Positions 9,393-20,200 of a stretch of DNA of 64,000 nt are shown piece after piece; positions within the stretch are counted from its first letter, which is position 1, and every line of letters starts with the position of its first letter. Under the pieces are notes generated by a model, which made no database searches, was not told the DNA's origin, and saw nothing but the letters and a program-made list of their open reading frames with translations. The position numbers were made by a program, and so were the translations under genes. The stretch spans positions 12,689-76,688 of the forward strand of contig WBMV01000262.1 of assembly GCA_013396655.1 (NCBI GenBank), given 5' to 3'. Origin of the DNA: Campylorhamphus procurvoides (Eukaryota > Chordata > Aves > Passeriformes > Dendrocolaptidae).

Positions 9393-12300
9393 CTAGGCAG
9401 ATGGGATGTCCTCTTCAGGGCAGCTCTTCTCTTTATCTGACAAATCCTCGCTTGTCTTCTGCAGGTCAAAGTTCTGGAAAAGAGCAGGACAAGGAACTGC
9501 TGTGAAGTGAGAGAAACTACAAAAGCTGCATCTGCTGTATCTCTTTCAGACTTGGCATGGGGCAGCAAGGACTCTTCTGAGGGTCCCTGCCTTGGCCCTC
9601 GCAGCCCAGCTCATACCTCCCTGGGGTCACCAGCACAGGGCAAAGCTTCCTGTGCTGCACAGTTCCACCCTTCATCATGAGGAGAAAAGGGCAGAGCTGC
9701 TCATTCCTCAGAAGGGAGGGTGGAAGAGAGCCTCCAGCTCCTGCAGGGAAGAGGGCGCAGAGACAGAGCCTTCCCTACCTCCAGCTCCTGCAGCACCTGG
9801 TCCATGAAGTCTCCTGAGTGCTGTTTGTAAGCCACAGCCAGTCTGATGGCGTCATTGAAGAGCTGGAGGGAAGGAAAAGGCCCATCACTCTCAGGATAGG
9901 GCACATGGGTACTGGGTTTCTGTAGCAGATGGAGATTTTTCCCAAATCCCAAGGCAAAAAAACCCCTCCACAAACTCTCTGTAGCCACCAGCCCTTCATA
10001 GAGCTGAACCAATGGACCAGCCCATCTCCTGCTCTCCATGCCCACAGCAGCCCTCGTGCCCCCAGGACACTGAGGGACCCACAGATGCCAAACCCAGCAA
10101 TGAAACAGCCCAGCTCACCTTCACCACGTTGGTGCCGTCGGCAGCAGACACAAAATAAAAGGGCAAACTGAACTTCCGGGCAAAGTTGAAGCTTTTCTGG
10201 GTCACCTTCATATCCGCTGGGGCAGACAAAGGAGACATGGTCAGTCACACATGGCAGGAGATCCTGAGGGTGGGTGTCCCCTGGGTCTCACACCAGGCAC
10301 TGCCACAGGACCTAGAGAGGCCACAGCCCCAGCAATCATGAAGGGCTGGCTGGCTTTCCCTATGGGAGGCAACCTTCCAGCCACCTCCAGAGCCAGGTGA
10401 ACAGTTTTTCCAGCAGGTACATTGAGACACTTCAGCAGAGAGGAATCTGTGCATGCTGAAGGAGAAGCACCAAGCCTACCCCTGACTGATCCAGGGAAGT
10501 CACAAAACAGCTTTTGCTCCTTTTCCTGCCATTTTTGACCAGGTGCTGCTCCAATCACCTTTGGGTTCTTGCTGGATGGAATGGGCAGCGTGGTAAGGAT
10601 GGTATTGGAAGACCACCACTTGAATAAACATCAAATGGATCAAATTTGCATTTTTAATTGCTAGTGACACAGGACAAGCACCTGTGAGACAGCAGGAGAG
10701 GTCAGCAGAGAACCCAGCCCTAGGGGACTCAGGAAATCCTCTAGACTCAACAGACAAAGGACATGCATTCTCAGCTGGGGCAAGAGTGAATTCCACCCCA
10801 ACCCTGGGAGCAGAAGGTACACTCACCATCAATCTTGTTGGCCACTACAATGCAGGGAATCTCTGGGCGGAATTCCCTCAGCTCCCTGTACCAGCTGTTT
10901 AGGTTCTTGTAGGTCACCTTCCGCTGCACATCAAATACCTTCCAAAAGAGAACCAGCTATCCCAGGGCCCATCCACAACAGCTCTGACTGACCCTGGACA
11001 GCTCCAAGCAGCCTGGGACATCTCTGAACAATACAAGGACAGAATCAAGAATGTTCCCTGGAGGACATGGCAAAGGAAACTGGGTGTTGTTAGAAAGGGT
11101 GAAAGGGAGAGTATCCACAAGCTCTAACACATGCAGCCAGCAGGAAAAAGCCCCTCAATGTCCCTTACACTGTGACTGTGTCCTGTGACAAGTCCCTGCC
11201 ACCCACACAGAGAGCCAGCACTGGGAACAGTTGGTGCCAACCAGGGTCAGATGTGGCCTCCTCTGTTCTGACAACTAAAGCATCAGTGAAGGTGACTTGC
11301 ACTCCCAAGTGAGGAACAGTGGAAGGGGAGAGCGACAGGGCAAACCAGGAGATGTGAGCAGGTGAAGAGCCACGAAACTGGGAACAGGGACAAACATGAG
11401 GACATTGAGAAGACAGCAGAGCCAGGAGATGGAGGAAAGTACTACCAGGAGAGACAGACCAGAGCTAAGCAAGCCCAGCTGTAGTGGCTTTAACTGGTGA
11501 GAGAAGAAAGAACAACCTAGGAAAGTTTTTTAAACTACCGGAACAGACAAAGAATACAAGGCAGCATAACCATAAAAGTAACACAAGGGCCAAGTGTCAC
11601 CAGGACCATTCCAAGCCTAAATCCCAGCAGCTCCAGGCCAAGACTCCCTTACCATGATGCAGGCGTGGGCCTGGTGGTAGTAGGAGGCGTGCATGCTCTG
11701 GAACCGCTCCTGGCCTGCCGTGTCCCAGAAGTCTGTAACACAGAAACAGCTCAGAATGACACAACTCACTGCTTTCCTCACAGCTTACACTCAGGAGGCA
11801 AAGCCCAGCCCATCTGGTCGGGGTCACAAATTGGGTTTCGCCTCACCATGCCAAAACACTCAAGGGTTAAGAGATCGTGCCCAACTGGCACGATCCTTAG
11901 CTGGGCTCAGCTGAGGGCTGTGCTGGCCACAAGCAAAGGAGAAGTCACCAGTGACACGAGTTGTACAGGACAGCAGGACGAAGCCACACAGAAGTCCAAA
12001 GAGCAATAGCAATGTCTGGCCCTCTGTCACTAGGGGTGACAATGGAAAACCAACTAAACCTGCATAAACTGCTGAAAACTTCAGATTTCTGACCTGGTGA
12101 TAGTCAGCCAGGGCCCTGACACAGGCAATGCTCCATCTCCTCTTGCAGATACCTGACTCTCCCTCCCAGAGGCAGGACTCACTCTGAATTGCTGAATGTA
12201 AGTCAGCCTAAGACAGACAGTCCATGAAGTTCTGTGTATACAAGGTGTCACCTGTCACCATGTTCACCCGGACATCCCAATGCCTTTTGCTGTTAGTATC

Positions 12301-13032
12301 AGGTGTGTAGGCTCACACATCTGGGTCTGGTTTGCTGCATAAATTTGCACAGCTTCAGCCAAGCACCCTGATGTGGTCACACCTCTGTGAGCCGGACCCA
12401 AGCGTGCTGCTGCACTCAAATCCAAGTAGGCCATAGGCCACTTTTCTTAGGGATTCCTTTGCTCTGATATTGGTGTCTGACTGGACCCTGTGCCAGACCT
12501 GCAGAACAGAGACTTCTTAAATGCCCAGATACAGACACGTCCCCATCAGACCACATTTGCATTCACTGTCCGTGTCACAACAAAGATGCTGAACAGTGTT
12601 GGTCCTAATCCCAACAGATCTTCAAGGAACACCCCCTTGTCCTGGTCTCCATGTGGACAACGAGCCACGACCACAGCTCTGAGTGCAGCCAGCCAGCCCG
12701 CTCCTCGTCCCTCAAATGTCCGTCCATCCATCCATCCATCCACCCATCCATCCACCCCCGCCGTGTCTCCCCAGCTCAGAGCCCAGGATGTCGTGGGCAC
12801 AGCGTCCAACGCTTTGCCAAGCCCAGGGGGGCGATGCAAAGCCTGTCGCTTTACCCCAACCACCGATGCTGTGGCCACCGGATTTCCCAGGNTTGGACTT
12901 GCCCACGGCGCTGTCGCCCAGGCAGATGATCTTCACCGTCTCCTCAGCGCCGGTCGCGGCCCCGTCCCGATCTTCGTCCCGATCTTCGTCCCGCTCCCGG
13001 TCCGGGTCCCGCGGCCCCTCCGCCTCCGCCAT
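9393..13032 (-). CDS. RABL2: RABL2, Rab-like small GTPase of cilia and sperm tail
   Basis: Small GTPase used in intraflagellar transport. Minus-strand coding exons: 13032-12893 (start ATG 13030-13032, acidic/basic DRERDEDRDEDRDG leader, P-loop GDSAVGKS); a second exon found out of place at 13741-13541; then 11732-11653 (WDTAGQE switch II, HASYY); 10938-10827 (VFDVQ, REFRPE, ANKID for guanine binding); 10216-10119 (TQKSFNF, SAADGTNVV); 9862-9779 (LFNDAIRLAV); and 9473-9393, ending EEDIPSA then TAG. There is no C-terminal prenylation Cys, as expected for RABL2. If 7 bases are missing at the N at 12892, all pieces join in frame to about 233 residues, close to mammalian RABL2 (about 229). The gene is convergent with ACR and shares a promoter region with NME6. 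No clear AATAAA was seen for its 3' end. Confidence 0.9.
12720..12756. repeat. (CATC)n microsatellite
   Basis: About nine CATC/CACC units inside the first RABL2 intron region. Confidence 0.85.
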
Positions 13033-13143
13033 GGCTGCGCATGCGCGTCCCCGCGCCACCGCTCTAGGCCACGCCCACTCGCCAACGCTCTAGGCCACGC
13101 CCCCTCGAGCACGCCCCGCCGGCGCCGCCCCCCCGGCCGGGCC
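13033..13143. promoter_or_regulatory. Bidirectional RABL2/NME6 promoter
   Basis: Only 111 bases separate the two divergent start codons. The interval is CpG-rich and TATA-less. It holds TGCGCATGCGCG at 13036-13047, a near-perfect NRF1 palindrome, and two copies of GCTCTAGGCCACGCCC (13061 and 13086) with SP/KLF-type CACGCCC boxes. The element sits within a CpG-rich stretch of about 12900-14050. The 5' untranslated regions must be very short or overlap. Confidence 0.7.
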
Positions 13144-14903
13144 ATGGCGGCCCCGCGGCTGCAGCTGACGCTGGCGCTGCTCAAGCCGGACGCGACGGCG
13201 CACCCGCTGGTGCGGGAGGTGAGCGGGGCAGGGAGGTGAGCGGNNNNNNNNNNNNNNNNNNNNNNNNNNNNNNNNNNNNNNNNNNNNNNNNNNNNNNNNN
13301 NNNNNNNNNNNNNNNNNNNNNNNNNNNNNNNNNNNNNNNNNNNNNNNNNNNNNNNNNNNNNNNNNNNNNNNNNNNNNNNNNNNNNNNNNNNNNNNNNNNN
13401 NNNNNNNNNNNNNNNNNNNNNNNNNNNNNNNNNNNNNNNNNNNNNNNNNNNNNNNNNNNNNNNNNNNNNNNNATCCAACCACGACCCAGAGCCAGGGGCT
13501 GTCCCCCCGCCCGGCCGCCCCCCGGGCCGCCCCCACTCACCCACGCGGACCCGCCGGCCGCCCACGCGGGCTCGGTGCTGGTACAGGGTCAGCGCGAACG
13601 TGGAGAGCTGCTGCGGCCGGCTGCGGGCCGGGGTTAAGGAGCTCACCGCGGGCACCGGCCGCGCCCCCGCTCCCGGCCCCGCTCCCGGCCCCGCTCCCGG
13701 CCCCGCTCCCAAGGATACAACCCGTCGAGCAGGAACCGCTCNCCGCTGGTGCGGGAGGTGAGCAGGGCGGGGCCGGGCAGGACAGGGCCGGACACCGCAG
13801 AGCTCCAGCCCGCGGGCCTGTCTCGCCCGCCCGCCCAGCGCCGCCCCGTTCCCGCAGGCCGTGCACGCCGCCATCCTCCGCCACCGGTTCCTCATCGTGC
13901 GCTCCAAGCAGCTGCGCTGCAGCCCCGAGCAGAGCCGCCGCTTCTACCGGGAGCACGCGGGTACGGGCGGGGCTGCGGCGGGCGCTGCCTCGGGCCGGGC
14001 CCCGCCGGGCTCTGACTCGGCCACGTCTCTCCGCAGGGCGGTTCTTCTACCAGCGGCTGGTGGAGTTCATGGCCAGGTACCCGCCGTAGGATCCCCGCGG
14101 GGGTGTGCGGGGCTGGGAGGCTCTGGCCGCGGGGTGAGGAGTGTCGGTCCTGCCCTGCTGTGACAGCAGCGGGACCTGGGAGGTGGCAGCCTCGATGGAT
14201 GCCATCACCCGACACGGGTCACAGATGCCAACGCCGTGGCCTCGGTGCTGTGGCGGGATTTCCCCGTGGCCCGGCAGGGCAGGTCTGTGCCCCTCCCCGG
14301 GGTTCTGAGCTGTGCTCTTTGTAACCTTTTGTTCTGCTCCTCCTGGGCCCTTCCCGCAGCGGCCCCATGTGGGCTTACATCCTGGCCCATGAGAACGCTG
14401 TCCCTCTCTGGAGATCCCTGATGGGACCCACCAAAGTGTTCCGAGCCCGATACAGTGACCCGGAGTCCATCCGAGGAGCCTATGGCCTCACAGATACCAG
14501 GAACACCACCCATGGCTCAGGTAGGCCTCTCCTGCTTGGCTGGTGCTCAGGAAGGCAGGAATGATGGGGCTTTGTCTGCCTTTGCTTTAGTTCTGGGGCT
14601 CCAAGTGACTGTGTTCCCTTGTGCAGACTCTGTGCACACCTGGCTAGTTGTGGCCAAGCCTGGTGTCTTTGGAGCCCAGCACGTGTTTGTGGTGCCAGAC
14701 AGGCATCACCCATCACCTTTTCCTCTTCTCTGACAGACTCTCGTGCCTCAGCCAGCAGAGAAATTGCCTTTTTCTTCCCCGAGTTCGATGAGCAGCGGTG
14801 GTACGAGGAGGAGGAGCCCCGGCTGCGCAGTGGGCAGGTGTTCTACAGCCCTGAGGAGTGTGTGCACCGCGTGCTCCGGGCAGAAGAAGCAGAGGTGACC
14901 TGA
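13144..14903 (+). CDS. NME6: Nucleoside diphosphate kinase 6
   Basis: NDP kinase family member; mammalian NME6 is associated with mitochondria. Five coding exons: 13144-13218, 13858-13960, 14037-14076, 14360-14520 and 14737-14903, total 546 bases, 181 residues, all phases compatible. Motifs in order: LTLALLKPDA near residue 10 (NDPK start), FYREH, FFYQRLVEFM, GPMWAYILAH, LMGPTKVFRAR, SIRGAYG, and the signature NTTHGSD with the catalytic His at about residue 124. The tail FFPEFDEQRWYEEEEPRL is characteristic of NME6 and not of NME1/2. The start is chosen because it directly precedes the conserved beta strand. Intron 1 contains a 229-N gap, the misplaced RABL2 contig, and a repeat of the last 15 bases of exon 1 at 13743-13757. 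Confidence 0.95.
13244..13472. other. Assembly gap (229 N)
   Basis: Gap within NME6 intron 1, flanked by GC-rich sequence and by misordered contigs. Confidence 0.98.
13541..13741 (-). CDS. RABL2: RABL2 exon(s) misplaced by the assembly
   Basis: The minus strand from 13741 reads ERFLLDG. There is then a possible 101-base intron (13721-13621), and 13620-13541 reads RPQQLSTFALTLYQH and onward, ending with a GTGAGT donor. In RABL2 this sequence follows the P-loop exon directly, but here it lies upstream of the start codon, on the far side of NME6 exon 1. The contig ends at the N at 13742 exactly in the codon run that should follow AVGKSK. The short intron contains about 3.5 copies of GGGAGCGGGGCC and its donor GTTGTA is weak, so the exon split is uncertain. 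Confidence 0.75.
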
Positions 14904-16984
14904 TGGACCTGCGGTAGGGCCTGGTTTGCCAAGCTGGCAGCTCCTCTGGGCGCTCTGTTGGGGCACCAGGCAGAGACTTGTGCCATGTTCCAGGGACTGG
15001 GGGAGAGGAAAAGCCTTGTGTGCCTCATGTTGTGCCTGGGGTCAGGTTGTTGGTGCAGCAGACAAGTGCTGGGGTGCTGTAGGAAGAGCTTCTCCAGCAG
15101 GGCTTCCACTAACAGAGGCCAGCCACACAGCTCACTGGCCCCTCATGTTTGTTTGGGTGTGCAATACAGGTGAGTTGGTCCAAGGGCCAGATGGAGTAGG
15201 ATTTGTTTGTTCCAGTTGGGGTGCAACTGCTTTTGCTGGTGAGAGGCCTCAGGTTCTCTGTGTTGGCTGTTCGCACTGTGCCTTAGGGAGAGAAGAGGGA
15301 AAAAGAACTTTAAAAAAGCATCAGCGGGGTGAGACGAACCCATCCTGTTTTCACCCACGTGCAGCTGGGCTGGAAAGCGAGGCAGTCCTGGAGTTTGTGT
15401 CCTGATTTGTGGCAGGTGGAGGCATGGTTGGAGCCACTCCTGGCAGGAGTGTGGCATATCTCTTGGGCTTAGGCTGACCTGCTGCAGCACAAAGGTGTGG
15501 AAGCACCTGGCAGGAATGTGTGGAGGAGCCCAGTGCCTGTGAGGATCCTCTGGTTTGTTCTTTTGGTTTGCCTGGGGCACAGGCACAGCAGGTTTGGTGG
15601 AATTCATTAGTGGCTGTGAAGCTCTGGATTTCCTGGATCCACAATCCAGGGCCAGATAATGAATTTGACTGCAGGTGCCAGAGGCTGAGGAGCTTTGCCA
15701 AAGGCTCCTCACATGAGGCTTTGTGATGGAACACCTGAGGGTAGCTTGGAACCCTGAGTATGTGGCCTCACTGGGCAGTTCTGTGTTCTTGGGAAAAGGG
15801 ATGGACAAAGCCATTTAGTTATCCAGATAAGTGATGGAAGGATGACAGGGTGGTGCAGGAGGGCTGGGTGTGGAGGTGCAGAGCCAGGTCCTGGCACGCT
15901 GATTTGGGTTTCCCTGTGTGATGTGCTGTGAGATCTGTTCCTATACAGGGGTTTAGTGCATTTACACTGTCCTGCCACAGGCCTTTACAGTGCTGCTGTT
16001 CCAGTGACAGTGCTGTGTTGTACTTAGGGAACGCTTTCTGGTAATCCTAAAGACACAGGCTGGGAAGGTGTGGTGTGCTTGGGGCACGAAGGCTGAGCCC
16101 AAGTCCCCTTCCTGCAGGGATGAAGGACAGGTGTGGATGGTGCTGATCACTGCAGCTGGTGACAGTGCCAGGTTCCCCAGTGCCCTGGTGTGTCACAGAC
16201 CAAGGCATGGACTGCTCCCAGAACTCTGTGAGGGGCTGGGCAGTGTCTGACAATGCTGTGTTATAGGAAGTGCTGCCCAGAGCTATCATAGTCACACAGA
16301 TCTGTGTTTGTGCTTCTTCCTCCTTCTGTCTGGGGTCAAATGGTCGTTGTTCTGTTCCAGGTACAGATCCAGGGATTTGTAGGACATGCTGCTGTCCCTG
16401 TCCCCAGCAGTGTCCAGGGTGGATCTGCTCAGGATCCCGTGTACCTCAGGTCTGAGAGCTGCTGTCCCTAATGCTGTTCATACTTGATATTTTATAAACT
16501 GGTGGTTTATTGATTCCTGGAGGTTTTACTCAGGTTTTTTGTGTTTTTCTTGTAATTATTAAACTTGACTCTTTTTCACCTTTCTTTAGGTTGTGCTTTT
16601 CTTTTTGGATATTCCTTTGGCATGTCGCTAACTCATAATTCTTGGCTCACACTTTTAAAGTTTTGGAGTTCTTTCCTACTCCCTTGAGATTGTTCCATAT
16701 GGGGAAAGGACCCCTTTGAACATTCCCAGTGCAGAGCCCTGGGGCTCAGCAGGGTTGTCACAGAGTGACACCAGCTCACAGTCACCATGATTCAGGTACC
16801 TGCCAGGTGTCACAAGGACACTGCCCTGGCCCTGAGGCTGTACCTGAGCACAGGTGCTCAGACTGGGCACCCATTGCCTGAGAAACAGGACATGCTGCTC
16901 CTGAGCCAGCAACACACCTCTGTTCTCTGAGAGCTCCTTGTGTTTGGGAGTGAGACCCCCTGCCCATGGATAAGGGACAACCCA
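14904..16984 (+). other. NME6 3' untranslated/downstream region
   Basis: No further coding exon was recognised. The first plausible polyadenylation signals on the plus strand are ATTAAA at 16558-16563 and AATAAA at 17655-17660. Either would give an unusually long 3' untranslated region, so the true end is not settled. All open frames here are short and unrecognised. Confidence 0.4.
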
Positions 16985-17290
16985 TCCCCCCTGTATGGCA
17001 CAGGTGAGGCCACACTGGAGCACTGTCATCCATTCCAGGCTCTGCAGTACAAGACAACTTGGGCAGAATTGGAGTCCTGCATGGATTGAGGAGGACATGT
17101 GAGCACCTGAGAGGTGAAGAGAGGCTGAGGGCTGGGACTGCTCAGTCCTGAGTGGCTCAGGGAGGTTTATCCATGGGTACAAGTCCCAGGTGTGATCACT
17201 GACAGGAACCACAGGTGTCCTGGGAACAGACATGAGGCAAATGGGAATGATCTGAACTACTGGGAATTTCACTGAGACATGAAAAGAACT
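16985..17290 (+). mobile_element. CR1 LINE fragment
   Basis: The words CACTGGAGCACTGTCATCC, CAGTACAAGACAACTTGGG and GAAGAGAGGCTGAGGG correspond to the CR1 segment upstream of the 3' end, on the plus strand. Degenerate, with no open frame. Confidence 0.6.
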
Positions 17291-20200
17291 TTTTTATACT
17301 TCTAGGATGATAAAATAAGGTCCTGAGTCCCTGCTGCAGGAGCCCCCACATGGAGTCTTTGGGCTCAGCAACCTCCAGAATTCCTTTCTGTGCTCCTGTG
17401 ACTCAAATACCTGTGCCACAGGTGAGGAGTCTGGGGTGTTGCTGCAGTGCAGGGGATACACAGGGGTCATGTGGGCACCTGGACATCAGGTCAGGCCTGT
17501 CTTTCCTCCCCAGCACAGCAGTAATTGGGACCAGTCCCCCCCGGGGGCTCTGTTGCTGTTCTGTTTTTCCCTTCTCTGCAGCTGATCTGCCCTTTTCCCA
17601 GCAGCCTGTCTGGATCTTCCTGGGGCTGGGGACAGGGGAAATGGAAATGATGGAAATAAAGACAAATTTGTTTCTTCAGCTCTGACTGCACAAGCCATTT
17701 GTCTCTGCTAAAGCTGCATCTCAATGTGCAGAGCTGGAGCGAAGGACATTGTAAGGTGCCAAGGATTTTGTGGCTTTTGTCTTGTACCAAGCTGAGGGTT
17801 TTCACATAATAAAAACAAGGAGCCTGGAAAAGCAGTCACAGAATCAAATTCCAGATAAACAGAGATAATGGTGTTTGGGGAAGACTCTGCTAGAGAGATC
17901 CAATCCATCCCCACACTGAAAGTCCCAAGGAGTTAACAAACGGTTGTTGTGAATTTGGGGGTCACAGGCACACCCTCTGAAGCCTTGCCACAGTGCCACT
18001 GCACAGAAAAGGGGGAACAAGGATTGAGAGAAACATCAAACTGCAGAGAAGCCCTCACAGACTGGAACTGTTTTCTCCCTAGCACAGAAAATGAAGTGTC
18101 TCACATCTCGTGCCCCAGACAGGCTGAGCAGGAGGCACAGCCAGGATTGCAAATGGCTCTGGAATCTCAGTGTCCACAGCATTTCAAGGGTGGGAGGTCT
18201 GTGCAGGCACACTTGGACGTGACTGATTCCAGCAGGTGTGAACAAGTGACTGCCTTGAACTTTTAATGGCCCAGAACTTTTTTAACAGCTTGCTGTGGGC
18301 CTCATTTACATGTCTCACAAACATGCCAGGTGAGCAGGTGAAGTGCTCTGGGCTTTTGTAATTGTCACTGGCACGCCTGTGACCTGTTCCCTGTGGAAAG
18401 GAGTCTGTGGGGAATGGGACCAAGTGGGCAAGCTGAGAACATGGAAACTTGTCTCTCCAAGTTCAGCTTCATGCCTCAATTACATTAATTGGCCTCGGGT
18501 GCCCACCCCTGGATGAGGAGCCTTGGGGCTGGCTCCTGGCTGCTCATGGGAATGAGCATGGGATGAGACTGGCTGAGGGTGCAGCAGCTGCCCAGGAAGT
18601 ACCATGAGCAACCATGAGGCAAAAGTGCTACTTGGTGGTGACAGGAGCACAAATTGGCCAGGAAGAATCAGTACCTGGAGCTGGTGCTGGGACCTCTTCC
18701 CATTTCCAGGTCTCTCCAAGTGTTGGACCTGCCCCAGACTGTGCTCTGCAGAGGTGATGCCCCAGAGGAACAGGTCACTTCACAGTGTGTGATCAGTGTG
18801 TGGGCTTGTGGAAACATCAGCCCATAGCAAACACATGTAAATTGGGGCAGCTTTGTCCAGTTTATGGTTAACCATAGAAGTACAACTGTCCTTGCCTGAT
18901 CTTGTTAAACACAAGTGTCAATTAAACCGGATAAAATCTTGAGATAATGCAATTTTCTTCAGCCAAAAAAATCTTGTCAAGTGTTGGGAAAGAACTAGGC
19001 AGGAATCCATGACTTTTCCCACAAAACACAGAGAGGTCAGTGGAGACCCCCCAAAAGAGCCAGGGCTGGAGCCTCATGCTCAGAGCAGGAGCTGGGAATG
19101 CCATGTGGGTTCTGCCCTCAGGAGGAATGGCTTTGGGCACAACAAACAACCTTCTCTGCTAGTTCCTACAGGGAGGGTATCCTGGAACCAGTGCCAGGCT
19201 CATCACAGTGGGGCATGGAGGAAGGAGGAAGGGGCAGCAGGCAAAACTCAGACAAAATCCACTGTTTTCCTTGTCCCTGTCCCCAAAAGAAGTGTTTGTG
19301 GAGATCAGGACCAGCTGGCAGAGCTCCTGCAGGGAGCTGTGATGTGAGCAATGGTGATTTCTGCTGCAAAAAGGATCCTTGAACTGGAAGGTGCATCCCT
19401 CAAAACTAACAAGGAAACAGGACTGGGAGAAGTTCCCAGCGTTACAACAGTGCACCTGAGTTTGGGAGGTGCAACACATTCTTGGAGAAGCCAAGTTAAG
19501 AGTCTGATTTCCAGAAGTGTTGAGTATTTACAGGACCTGGGCCCAGTCCTGGAGGCCACATCCCCACATTGAGGCATTTGATTTAAAAACCAACTTCCTT
19601 AACATTTCACAAGTTCATGGAGATTTGATTTACTGCTGGACACCCACGGGCAGGTTTGATATCTCTCAGGAGACCAGAGGAGGATACAAACATTGACATC
19701 TCTTCTCCCAAACACTGTCCAGAAGACATGAACTACCAGAACTAAGTTTCTGGCATCTGTGGAGATTTCAGGATGTTTTAATATTTATGCCAAGTGTTTG
19801 TGTTCTCAGCAAAGTCTCTTTTCAAATATCAAAGTGAGAAGTGGTTTCTCTGAGTGCTGCCAGCTTGTGCCTTCCCCTAAAACTTTGGCCAGGTTATATT
19901 GGAATGCCACAGAACCAAGTTTCTCTGTGAAACAAGGAAATGCTCATTGCTGCCCCAGGAAAAAGGTGTCATTTTGTAAACTCAAAGCAAATGGCTGTGT
20001 CACAAAGTCCCGTGATTGTGGTTTGCCTGCCCTGCCAGCCCACCTGTCCTGCCTGAGGAGTGTTTGGAGACAGGAAGGGCTCAGAGTCACAGCCCTGCAC
20101 ACAGAGGGGCAGAGTTACAGCTCTGTGTGCACACACAGGGTCACAGTCACAGCTCCACATACACAGTCACAGCTGCTCATCTGTGCCAGCCCCAGACACC

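Noticed and set aside
13236..13907. Long minus-strand frames across 12.9-13.9 kb
   Set aside because: Mostly N run plus CpG-rich sequence; only the RABL2 and NME6 exons within are supported.
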